This document shows, one piece after another, positions 49,559 through 59,407 of a DNA stretch of 64,000 nucleotides (positions within the stretch are counted from its first letter, which is position 1; every line of letters begins with the position of its first letter). The DNA is taken from NCBI RefSeq assembly GCF_016801865.2, contig NC_068938.1, positions 193,529,538 to 193,593,537 on the forward strand, written 5' to 3'. The position numbers were made by a program, and so were the translations under genes. Below the pieces are notes generated by a model, which saw only the letters and a program-made list of their open reading frames with translations, was not told the DNA's origin and made no database searches. Source of the DNA: Culex pipiens pallens (Eukaryota > Arthropoda > Insecta > Diptera > Culicidae).

Positions 49559-50868
49559 GCCTTTCTTACTAAAGAAAGGTATAGGTTTTACTTTAAGGCT
49601 GGACGTCATTTTCATCTTCGTAAATATGTCGATTCAGCATGAATTTTAATCGGAAAAACCGTCAAAAACTCACACTGCATCGATTTTCGACGCTCTATCG
49701 ATTCACCTTGACAGAACTCGTCTATCTCCAACCCTCGAATTTTGAGAAAATAAATTCCGTGCAGTTCGAGTGATGTCCGTGTGTGGTAAAATTTTTGCCA
49801 AATTTTGTGTCACGTAGTCCTCGGCTCCCCTATTTTCGATTTTGATTGTTACAAGTGCATTTGAAAGCTGGTGTGCTGAACGAGGGTCATTTTGAGACCG
49901 AATTTCGAAATATCCATCTGTTTTCGGATGCGGCCAGACTTTTCAACAAAATACACAGTTTTTAAATGAAAATATGGTCAAAATTTTTCATTTTCATATC
50001 TTTTATTTATCTTAAAAATTGCATTTTTCGAGCTCTACAACCTCCCAAATTTTCATCCAGATCCATAATCTGGTTCTGGAGTTAGAGCCGTTTGATTAAC
50101 CTACCAAAAGAAAAAAAAATCCCTAAAAAAAGGTAAAAGCCCACCTGGTGACCTTCGCCAACACTTTTCATTTCCGATTTTATCCACAATTTCTTTCTAC
50201 ATTCATAGTACAGACCATGAGTGAGCATCTGAAACAAATTTGACATCTATCGGCAATTCGGATCAATTTTTAGAACGATTTACTTTTTGCCTTTCTTACT
50301 AAAGAAAGGTATAGGTTTTACTTTAAGGCTGGACGTCATTTTCATCTTCGTAAATATGTCGATTCAGCATGAATTTTAATCGGAAAAATCGTCAAAAAAT
50401 CACACTGCATCGATTTTCGACGCTTCGTCGCCAAGTCGACAAGTTGTCAAGTTGAGCCTCGAATACTGGCGCGAGAATGCTGGCGCATATATTTTGTGGC
50501 TCGACTTATACTCGTTTTGTAGTAGCTTGTCTATCGATGTTTACTACAACGTGTAAGATATCGTAGCTTTTCGTTTTCTTTTGCCCTATGCGTTTTTGCA
50601 TAACTGTCCAATGTTTATGCAAAAACTTTTGTGACATAGTACATTCATCCGGCTACAATCAATTTGTTTCCCAAATCGCCTAAAGGTAGACGTCATTTTT
50701 CGTGATTTCGTAAGTTTATTTAACAGGGTCCATTGGATTCCAATAGGAGCTTTCTAAGCTTTTCATCGTTTATATCGTTTTCAAAGTTTTCAATGCTGGC
50801 GACGCCAATGGCTTTCTATCTAAGTAAGAAAGGCTCTATCTCACCCCAGGTGGGATTAAATCGGGTTT
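49559..50868. mobile_element. GCCTTTCTTACT element with duplicated left end
   Basis: GCCTTTCTTACTAAAGAAAG at 49559 and 50289 starts two nearly identical blocks of about 140 bp (through GGCTGGACGTCATTTTCATC and ATGTCGATTCAGCATGAATT). The only right terminus, AGTAAGAAAGGC with CTATCTCACCCCAGGTGGGA, is at 50823-50856. The ends are inverted. Either a second copy landed at the same motif or an internal tandem duplication occurred. I know the terminal motif as a frequent Culex repeat. Confidence 0.65.
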
Positions 50869-50984
50869 ATTTTTTATTTTTTTTAAGAGTGTCTTTGATT
50901 GTCCATTCCTAAAAATATTTTTTTTTCGAATGGTTCAGAAAATGACCTACAATTTCGTCCAAGAAACATTGAAGATTGGACCAC

Positions 50985-51215
50985 TGGTTGCTGAGATATA
51001 GCGGATAAAAAAAGCAACAGGAAAATTGAATATTTTTAAGTCTCACCCAAACAACCCTCCATTTTCTAATGTCGATAACTCAGAAAATAATGGTCCGACG
51101 TTCAATGTTTGAATATGAAACATTCGTGAAATTTTCCGATCTTTTCGAAAACAATATTTTGATCTTTTTTTGAATCAAGACTAACTTTTCAAAAGGGCGT
51201 AATACTGAATGTTTA
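50985..51215. mobile_element. Fragment from the centre of the palindrome family
   Basis: TGCTGAGATATAGCGG, AAGTCTCACCCAAACAACCC, GAAACATTCGTGAAATTTTC and AAAAGGGCGTAATACTGAAT follow 60150-60380 in order. It stops just past the centre of the palindrome, so it is a one-armed copy. Confidence 0.6.
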
Positions 51216-52860
51216 GAAACGTTATATTGAATATCTGGAAACTAAAACTGTTTAGAATCATCGTGAGAACAGCCTCTCCTTGGTGCTCTCAAAATGCCCA
51301 AACCTCCTCGTCAAAATTTGCACCAAATTTCCGCAAACCCGAAACAGGTTCCACGAAGCCATCCGGAGTGGCCCTCAATTGAACCGGCAAACATTGACGA
51401 GCTATATAATCCAAAAACTTTGTTTGCGTTTGCGATTACGGCACGCCGAAAAAAAAAGAGGAGCCTCTTTTTACTGGCTTAGGAAGCTAATAATTTCGCT
51501 CGTTGCAAGCATTATAATCCTCAAGGAAGGACCTGCGCGAAACACGAGAAGGTCCGTCCTTTTTATAAGCAAATCAAAAGTTTATTGACAGCTACTCGCC
51601 GGTTCCTTCGGGGGGAGTCGGCTTTCGAAGCAATTTGCAGCATGTTTTCCGTGCGCGCCGCGTGCATCGTAAAGCAAAAACTTGATATTTTATATAAATT
51701 AGCATCATTATTTGAGGGCTGCTGCTGCTGCTGTTGGTCGCGGGCACATCAGCTGAGGGCAACGTTTTTATTTGGTTGAGGTAATATTTTTCAAAAAAAG
51801 AACCTTCATCAACCTCGTCTGAACCGTGCAAGTCGTAAAAAATGCACATTTGAGGCAAAGACTTGCACGTATGAGCGTACTTAGAGGTGGTTATTATGAT
51901 AATTCAATTGATTTTGGCTGCACTTTGCAAAGTTTTCCAATTTTCTTTGGCCGATGAACGACGTGCTAAACACAGGTAGTTGAAACGGTGACGGCCAGGA
52001 TTAAGTGATCGATTTGGCTGCAAGGTTGATACCATCAGCAATTTCCGGTGCTTCCTCTGTAATTGAATATCGTTGGTTTGAAAATATAGTTTTATTTATG
52101 GTTACAAAAACATCTGAAATTGAAGAGCAAAACTAAACTGCATTCCTTATCTTGGTTGATTCCTTGGACCACCTAAACACGGTACTCAATCATCTTCCGC
52201 AACGTGCAATTTGTCCCATCTCGCGTGCCAGCAAAATGTCCTATTAGCATGTGCACCACATGCGCTCACCAACCTGTTGATTTATGATCCCGCGTCTACT
52301 AATTTCCCGTCAGAAAAACCAATTACCAAAAACACCCATTAGAACCAAAAGGTCCGAGTTGTTTTCCGTCAAGGCCACTGACCCTGACGTGTGGTGTGTA
52401 TCTGCCGGTGGTCCGGCTCCTTAAACCAGGCACCGAAACATGTTTATCAAAAAATTTCGCCTTTTATCGCGTCATGCGTCAAAAACCTGTCAGGAGCAGA
52501 GAAGGACGACCCGGGGGTGAAGACGAGATGATTTCCGATCTTCCCTTTTTTGGTTCCGGAATTGCTCGCTCAACGAAAAACAAAACATGCCATCAAAAGT
52601 TAATTACGAGTGGCACGAGCTTTTTTTTTTGATCATGTTTATGGAAATTCAATATTTTTCAGGTTGCGATAGTTTGTGTTCTCGACGCAGTAGGTGAGTC
52701 CCAGGGCACGTGCTCGTGTCGTTATCGCGACTGTCAACGATTGGTTCGCGTCGCAAACAATGTCATTACCGCGGTTGCTTGGATGCGCGCGAATCAGGAC
52801 TAAAGTGCAAGGAAGGACTCTTGAAGTGACTTGAGTTTGATGCGTAAAACCCAATTCATG
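51216..52860. other. GC-rich patches without a supported gene
   Basis: Patches at 51270-51780 and 52150-52620 hold a CTG microsatellite (51719-51733) and short frames such as 51280-51588. No splice signals or recognisable protein. Confidence 0.4.
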
Positions 52861-52862
52861 TA

Positions 52863-53091
52863 TGAGCAATTCTCTACGAAATCGGCCGATTTCGACCATT
52901 TTCATTTTTTGTATTTTTTTATTTGGCTCAAACTTTGTCAATAAATGACCAAAGAAGCCATATTGTGTCCCTATCACACAATTAATGACAGAAAATGGCT
53001 TCTGTGGTCATAGGGAAGGACCCCACAAAGTTTGAATACAATAAAATAATATAATTAAAATCCATTTCCGGTTCTGGGGGAGAATTGCTCA
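52863..53091. mobile_element. Palindromic miniature element with TGAGCAATTCTC ends
   Basis: TGAGCAATTCTC at the left and GAGAATTGCTCA at the right, each bordered by TA (52861-52862, 53092-53093). The arms extend inward (ATTTGGCTCAAACTTTGT against ACAAAGTTTGAATACAAT, AGAAGCCATATTGTG against CAGAAAATGGCTTCT). 229 bp. The terminus is shared with the 59-61 kb palindrome. Confidence 0.75.
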
Positions 53092-53099
53092 TATGTCGC

Positions 53100-53212
53100 T
53101 TGGAGAACTTTGACATTTCAAATCTCCAAAATAAGTTGTTCAAACAGAGATTATGATCGATTTGATAGAAAAAGGATCCTTAACGTGCCAAATATACAAG
53201 AATTTCCCCTAA
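53100..53212. mobile_element. Fragment of the TAGGGGAA element
   Basis: ACTTTGACATTTCAAATCTC through AACGTGCCAAATATACAAGA and ATTTCCCCTA matches the right half of the 1469-1712 element. Confidence 0.5.
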
Positions 53213-53215
53213 TAA

Positions 53216-53316
53216 TTATTTTTCTAACTGTTTCGAAAAACATACATTTGAAATTATATTTTTCAGACAATTAATCACCTCCTGATTTTCGGTTCAAAGA
53301 TCAGAAATCACTCACT
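53216..53316. repeat. Left part of an old dispersed repeat, interrupted
   Basis: GGTTCAAAGATCAGAAATCA then CTCACT continues at 55162 after the inserted element. The joined order is seen uninterrupted at 58880-58930. Confidence 0.6.
53295..53316. repeat. Left target-site duplication of the 53.3-55.1 kb insertion
   Basis: This 22-bp sequence recurs at 55140-55161 without mismatch; the first C may be shared with the CA tail, so 21 bp is the secure length. Confidence 0.8.
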
Positions 53317-53428
53317 GCCCGTGGGAGTCGCTCAACCTGCATTCCTGTCATACATGAGGTCTGCACAGCTGATTCCACGTAGATTTTTCCCGCCAGTAAT
53401 GACAGGAAACGCTGACAAACGGAATATG

Positions 53429-54381
53429 AGCATGAGCATGAGCATGAGAGACCACCCATGGTTGTCCTTCTCCGTTGCTGAACAGGACCATAATATCCCA
53501 TCAGCACAACCGGTCACACGCTTCAACGATCAAATGATGTTTCCCTTATCAACAGCATTCATGAATGCGCTGAAAAGATAAAACATCACGATCATCAAAA
53601 CTAGAGCCGGTGCGAATAGGTAACAGTCGTTGGCCACCAACGGCGCCCGCCATGTCAGTTTGTAGATCTCGAGGGAATGGGACGGGAATGTTAGTTAGCA
53701 CAGGCTGCTACCAAGGGTGGGTTCTATACGATATCCACACCCCCGCGTGTGCCGGAAAACTACTTCTACTTGGGATTTTGTTAGTGGGTATGGATAATGG
53801 CCAGGATTCAACATAGAGGATGATGATGCGACCCAATAATCAATAAATTTTGTTTAATGGTGTGATGTATTATGCATTCTCAAGGCAATCAGTCGGAGTA
53901 TGCGGATGAGACTATTCCTGGTTATTTGGTGTTGAGTTTAGAAATGATTTAATCTTAGACAGCCGGCTGTGGAAAGATAAAACGAAATAAAATGCGAAAA
54001 CGCGAAACCGCCCGGATCGAAATACACACACAGTCGGGGGGACAACAGAGACGGAAACGGCAACGAAAATCCTGCGTGATAACCGCGACGCACACCGTTC
54101 AAATTCTCCAACGCAACTGTCAAACATCCCGAAACCGCCAGGATCGAAATACACACACAATCGGGGGGACAACAGAGACGGAAACGGCAACGAAAATCCT
54201 GCGTGATAACCGCGACGCACACCGTTCAAATTCTCCAACGCAACTGTCAAACATCCCGAAACCGCCCGGTTCGAAATACACACACAGTCGGGGGGACAAC
54301 AGAGACGGAAATGGCAACGAAAATCCTGCGTGATAACCGCGACGCACACCGTTCAAATTCTCCAACGCAACTGTCAAACAT
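53429..54381 (-). mobile_element. Nested insertion between 26-bp direct repeats
   Basis: The 26-bp sequence at 53403-53428 (CAGGAAACGCTGACAAACGG then AATATG) recurs exactly at 54382-54407. Between them lie 953 bp: a hexamer run (ATGAGC)n beside the left copy, unique DNA, and a three-unit 127-bp tandem beside the right copy. If the hexamer run is a tail, this is a minus-strand retroposon with 5' tandem units. Short open frames inside (86-145 codons) shift frame with each unit and are unlikely to be translated. Confidence 0.55.
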
Positions 54382-54383
54382 CA
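54003..54383. repeat. Tandem repeat, 127-bp unit, three copies
   Basis: Units start at 54003, 54130 and 54257 (CGAAACCGCC[C/A]GG[A/T]TCGAAA). They are nearly identical and include ACACACACA[G/A]TCGGGGGGAC and GATAACCGCGACGCACACCG. The last unit ends at the 26-bp repeat. Confidence 0.9.
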
Positions 54384-54559
54384 GGAAACGCTGACAAACG
54401 GAATATGTGCCAAAATCATAAGTGGTTTTTAACATATGAAGGGAATTCATCGTGAACTGGAACTGCCGGCCGTTAGCCCGGATAAAGTGGAAACGTTGAG
54501 ATGATTGTTGTCCTCTGCTCTCATCTCGCAAAAAGCCATACAGAGAACTACGTCCCTTT

Positions 54560-54638
54560 CAACCGGCTCTGTGGCTTAATGGTTACGGCTTCTGTCTCCC
54601 AAGCAGAAGGTTCAGGGATCAAATCCCGGTCGGTACCT
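54560..54638 (+). other. tRNA-like module of the retroposon head
   Basis: ACCGGCTCTGTGGCTTAATGG starts the module. The anticodon-like arm TCTGTCTCCCAAGCAGA can fold with a CTCCCAA loop, and the outer ACCGGC / GTCGGT pair almost fully. The B box is altered (GGATCAAAT where GGTTCGAAT is usual), so it is tRNA-derived and probably not a working tRNA. Confidence 0.55.
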
Positions 54639-54679
54639 TTGAAATTTGAAATCAGGAATTTGAATATGAATAAAAACTA

Positions 54680-54755
54680 AAATGAATCAGGTGGGATTCG
54701 AACTCACACCTTTGGATTGGTGGTTGTCTGGAACGCTAAGCAGTCGGCCATCAGA
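54680..54755 (-). other. Opposed tRNA-like module
   Basis: The complement reads AATCCAAAGGTGTGAGTTCG then AATCCCACCTGATT, almost identical to the plus-strand module at 9632-9655. The 5' half (GATGGCCGACTGCTTAGCG) fits an A box only loosely. Confidence 0.55.
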
Positions 54756-55118
54756 AGGTTTACACTCTAGCAGTGAATTGATCCGTAGTGTTGAAACATG
54801 TTATCTCTTCTTCTCATATTATTAAATACGCGCTGATCCCTGATTTGCCTGAGGGGATTGGAAGTCTAAATATAGATTGAGTTTCCTTCAGATGCTTGCT
54901 TCTATGTTTCGGCGGGGCCGAACAATGCCCAGCGACCTCGGAATTGGACCGCAAGGAGCTCTGTCATTCTGAAATGGGTCGTTGGAAGCAGCGCGAGGGC
55001 TATCACCACCTAATACCCGGGACTGAGATAAGCTGTATCAGCATTCGGCATGTACACAGTCTGATACAAATTATACTTTCCCATAATTTCGCTACCGGTT
55101 AGCGGGTATTGGATTGGA

Positions 55119-55140
55119 CCACACACACACACACACACAC
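55119..55140. repeat. CA dinucleotide tail
   Basis: An uninterrupted (AC)n of 22 bases joins the retroposon body to the right target-site duplication. Confidence 0.9.
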
Positions 55141-55161
55141 AAAGATCAGAAATCACTCACT
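55141..55161. repeat. Right target-site duplication of the 53.3-55.1 kb insertion
   Basis: Same sequence as 53296-53316. Confidence 0.8.
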
Positions 55162-55740
55162 CATCGCGGAGAGGTTCTTTGCCGAACTGGAGAGCGCAAC
55201 CATTCGCGAGCGAACACGACTCGCTAGCTGCCAGCGTCTTGGTCAATCGCTTCACCTAGCGATGCAAATACTTCGTGAATTTCTTTTTCTACTCCGTCCG
55301 TCGACCCGAGTAACAAACGAATATGTTCAGAGAGGAGAGAATCTTACAAAATACCCGCTCGGCGCTCTTTTGGCCTGCGCTACCATAGTTTGCCGTAAAT
55401 TTAAAAATGAAATAAAAATATATTTTCGATGTTGTGTTATCAACAAAATTGCAAAACATTTAAGCAGTTTGATAAATAATCAAAACAACGCCGATCGCAG
55501 ACTATTTTCAGTCAGCTTTGAACGACAAAATGCAATCAGCCTCTCTGAGCTACGCACTGTAATACCCGATTGGAGTGAGAGTGAAGGAGCGCAAAGAGAG
55601 AGTATTCAGTAGCGATTGGTGTGGAAGTTACAAACGGTAGGAATCAGGGAGAGCAGTTTTTCGTCACGTTCGATTTGTGATCGCGAGTGAATGGGTCTTT
55701 TTGGAGCAATACGGACCCTTGATGTTAGGTTTTAAGTTGA
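55162..55740. repeat. Right part of the old dispersed repeat (copy 1)
   Basis: Blocks ACTCCGTCCGTCGACCCGAG, ACGAATATG-type, CAGAGAGGAG, GAGAGAGAG and CGTCACGTTCGATTTGTG follow the same order as 59040-59310. The interior 167-codon frame is incidental. No terminal repeats recognised. Confidence 0.6.
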
Positions 55741-56113
55741 TAATTCACTCATGGATTCCACGTCAAACCAGCAGGATCCGGATCGAAAGTGATCCGATTT
55801 TACTCAAATTTGAAATGGAAGTTCCTTTTTGAGTTCCTTGATCAGAACAATAAGACCCGTGATTATTTTGTTTGGCAATTTAAAAATTAATGATCATTTG
55901 TTGTGCTTTAAAAAATAGAAAATCCTAAAAAAGGCATTTAAAAAATATAGCTGAACCTACACAGGTTTAATTTGGTATAGAAACCTTTATTTGCAGATTT
56001 TCAGGTCTCGGGACCAAAGATTTCAGGTATTTCAGGATGATTTATGAAACATATAAAAACATATGTCAGGATTCTGAAATAGGGCTATCGAAAAAATTTA
56101 AATCGGATTTCGG

Positions 56114-56399
56114 TACAGTCCAGACTCGATTATCCGAGGTTTCGATTGTCCGAAGTTCGATTATCCGAAGGTATGGGACTTTGGATAATCGAATCACGAA
56201 CACAAACTTTTTTTTATTTTTTTATTTTTCTTGTTTTAAACGTCAAATTCGAGTTCTGCGATCCCATTTTAGTCCATTAGACGTCATACTTGAGATCGAC
56301 AATCAAAAATTAGAGAAAGAAAAAAATATATTTTTTTAGTGATTCGATTATCCGAAGTGAAATTTTCCCAAGCCTTCAGATAATCGAATCTGGTCTGTA
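56114..56399. mobile_element. TACAGTCC-family element (copy 8)
   Basis: TACAGTCCAGACTCGATTAT at the left; ATAATCGAATCTGGTCTGTA at the right, with TA flanks. At 286 bp it is internally deleted relative to copy 5. Confidence 0.75.
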
Positions 56400-58859
56400 T
56401 ATGGATTGACTTTTTTAGTACGATGCTTCTCCATCGAAATGAGTTCCAACTTCAATTTGCTGGGAAAGCATAGTTCTTTATATTCAATAAATCTCAGAAT
56501 CCTGCTCATAGATATTCATCATTTTTGGATATGTTAGTAAAAAATCATAGAATAATATTTTCAGCGTTGAGAACTTTTGTCCCGAAACCTCCAAATCAAT
56601 TAACAATATTTTTATTTGGTCAGCAAGGTAAGTGTATTCATTTCAGCCATGTTTTCAAAATGTCTTGGTATTTTTTTAATTAAAATTCCAACTAATACCC
56701 GTTATTTTGCAACGCAGCTAGCTTGTGATTTTTTTTAAATAAAATAATACGTAAACATAAAAAAATCTCAATGTTAAATGGGTTAAGGGGTTAAATACAT
56801 GTAAATCGGCAAAAATGTCAGAGTTTGGTTTGAGCACAAACTTAAACTTTTTTTAAATCTGTTTTCGGGACATTAAAATTCACGTCTTCAACTATTAACA
56901 AAATAAATTTGAGACATTTGGTTGTATCATTGCCGAGATAAAGCTATATGAAGTTAGCATTTTCAAAAAACGGGTGCCACCATATCTCAACTATGCCTTG
57001 ACCAAATCGGCTCAAAATTTTGTCGAAGACTCGTTAAACCGGTCCTGTGTGCATGACGAAGGCCGATTTTCAAAAAGTTTATTTTCAAAAAAGATAATAA
57101 TATTTTTTTTATTTTCTATATAAAAAAAAATGAAAGTTTTTGATTTGTATTTTTAAAAAAGGGCAAAATTTTAATCAGGCTTGGCCATGCACACGGGATA
57201 TGTCTTGCGAGTTTTCACCCCAAATTTCAGCAAATTTGGTCCATCCCATCTCGAGATGTCGTGGAACCCGTAAATCTACTCGGTGTTCAGAGAAAAACGC
57301 TTGCAAAGTTTGACAGTTCGCTTGGCGCATGGCAAAATTTTCAGCTTAAATCGTCTGTAACTTATTTAATCATAAAATATCTTTATGAAACTTTCTTTTA
57401 AGTTGATTTAAGTTGATTTAAGAAATTTTCTGTAATATGAAATTTTGTGATTTTCTACATGTATGTAACCCCTTAAGCCATTACCAATAATTGGTTCAAT
57501 TTATCGAAACACACATGCGGGCAAGCCCTCCTTCAACTCCACAGCTCATTGAGCAAACATCCCAAAATTATAATTCTCAAAATAATTGCAATGCTTGAGA
57601 CCCTCGTGCTTTTTTTGGTATGTCCCCATCAACACACACACACACACACGGCACATTTCCAATCCCCGCTAATGACAATGTTTCATACACCGCCATGATG
57701 ACCAGCGGCGGCTGCTTTCTGGGGTCCCTCCAGAGCCGAGTGGGGATAATTATAAATGAGAACGGGTGCCCAAAGTAAGATAACCTAAAAGTGTGCGCCG
57801 AACACCTTGCCCCGCATTCAGAGCAATAAGAGTTGGTCCGAGGGCGCGCGCGAGAGGTCATTGTCACTTTGCCACTTGTGCCAGAGACCCCAGAGAAAAA
57901 GGAATGTCTCGGAAGCTTCTTCTTAACCCTCAACTTAAGGTAAATGAAATGATTTTAGCTATTAAATTTGGATTCCATCGCAAGTCATGACTTGCTTGTG
58001 TAAAGCTTACCTGCCTTAAGATTAAGAGAATAATGCTCTCGGTTTAAATTATCAAACTGGGAGGAATATGCTCTCGAATTTATTATTGCGTTTTTTGTGT
58101 GTATGTTTATAATAATACTCTTTGAACTTTTCAGTAGTGGTAGATTTTACTATGAAAATAATCTAAGAGAAAAATGCTCTCGATTCGATTATTTTACTAT
58201 CAATGCAAGAGCTTTTTCCTCTCAGCAGGTTATCAACCCTTAGATCTGCGTAATGAAGTCCTCTAATTTGTCGACATTCCAAAACTGACAACCGAGGGTT
58301 AACCCGAACCCCAAACACAGGCAGCGCCTTCTCGCTAATCGAAGTTCGTGCCCACTGGGGGCCAGTTTGCCCGCCCCTCGGCGCCTTTGCGTTCGTTTGC
58401 CAAGACTTTGCACTTAATAACAATCTCTGGTCAAGTATGAAGAGTCCGGTCTGGCATTTTTTCGCTGTGTTTTTTTTTTGCAATTCTTTCGGCACGCGTC
58501 GTCCACACGATAAAAATGCATCTGCGCCGACTCTCTCTCTTTTTTTGAGATTCCTTCCCGTGTTCTTCGTCGTCGACGAGGATAATTCCAAAAACCTCTG
58601 GTTGCAGATTGCATCTGATGCACTTGTGTGCAGGAAAGACGCAAAAAGAAGATTTTCAATTGCTCATTTGTAATTAATTGAATTTTGAAACTGCATTAAT
58701 TTGTTTCTTAAACATCTAACAATAAAATATGTTTAACAACAAAATTATTCCAATGTAGAAATTATTCAAACCTTTAAAATCACATCTACGAACAACTGAC
58801 ATTTTCAAAAAACTCTCTCTTTTTTTCTCTCTTTTTTTTTCTCTCTCCTTCATTACGCT
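56400..58859. other. AT-rich spacer and GC-rich island (57480-58640)
   Basis: The island has a CA microsatellite (57631-57650), a (CG) run near 57845 and overlapping frames of up to 142 codons. No convincing exon was found. A CT-rich run precedes the next repeat (58815-58850). Confidence 0.4.
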
Positions 58860-59407
58860 GAAAACGCAAGTTGCAATCAATGATCCCAATTTTGGCTCAA
58901 ATATCAGAAATGACTCACTCAGAGTCGATAAAATCGGTAACGATTGAATCACGCAATCAATCGTGAGCTACCACGATTCGCAAGCAACCAGCGATTCTTT
59001 CTGGACGCTTTACACAGCTATTCAAATCTTTGGTGAATAACTTGGCCTACTCCGTTCGTCAGCGACAGTCACACACGAATATGCCCAGAGAGGAGTGAAA
59101 CTTATTTTGGTAGCCACACTCAATTGACCTGCCATAGTTGTAACATGTTTTTGATAACATTGATTTTAAGCCATCAAATTAATGATTAAAACACAATCGA
59201 TTGCAAACTATTTCGAATCAGTTTGGAGCGACTCTGCGCAGAGTGTGAGAGAGAGAGAGCAGTAGAGAAGGATCAGATTTGCGTCACGTCCGATTTGTGC
59301 TCGAGGGTGAAAAAAGGATTTTGAGTAGGACCGGACCGTATATTTTTGCAAGTGTTTGAGTGAGATTAAGATTTTTGCCTTAAATCTTGAAAAAAATCTT
59401 GATACAG
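58860..59407. repeat. Old dispersed repeat, uninterrupted copy (copy 2)
   Basis: GGCTCAAATATCAGAAATGA then CTCACTCAGAG is the unbroken equivalent of the site split at 53316/55162. Later blocks (CTACTCCGTTCGTCAGCGAC, GTTGTAACATGTTTTTGATA, TTTCGAATCAGTTTGGAGCG, GTCACGTCCGATTTGTGCTC) are shared with copies 1 and 3. It ends at the palindrome. Confidence 0.65.

Larger units (their letters stand above)
53317..55140 (+). mobile_element. 1.8-kb retroposon insertion with opposed tRNA-like head and CA tail
   Basis: Flanked by a 21-22-bp direct repeat and ending in (AC)n next to the right copy, as expected for target-primed retroposition on the plus strand. Inside lie a nested insertion (53429-54381), a tRNA-like module on plus (54560-54638: A box TGGCTTAATGG, anticodon-like loop CTCCCAA, B box-like GGATCAAATCCC), a spacer, and an opposed tRNA-like module (54680-54755). 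The module pair aligns with that of the 9.2-kb element through CACTACGGAT[T/C]AATTCACT (seen here on the complement at 54777-54800), after which the two bodies differ. Removing the nested piece leaves about 845 bp. No reverse transcriptase is encoded. Confidence 0.65.

Noticed and set aside
53912..54377. Minus-strand frames of 85-145 codons over the 127-bp tandem
   Set aside because: Each unit shifts the frame, the same peptide appears in several frames, and nothing indicates translation.
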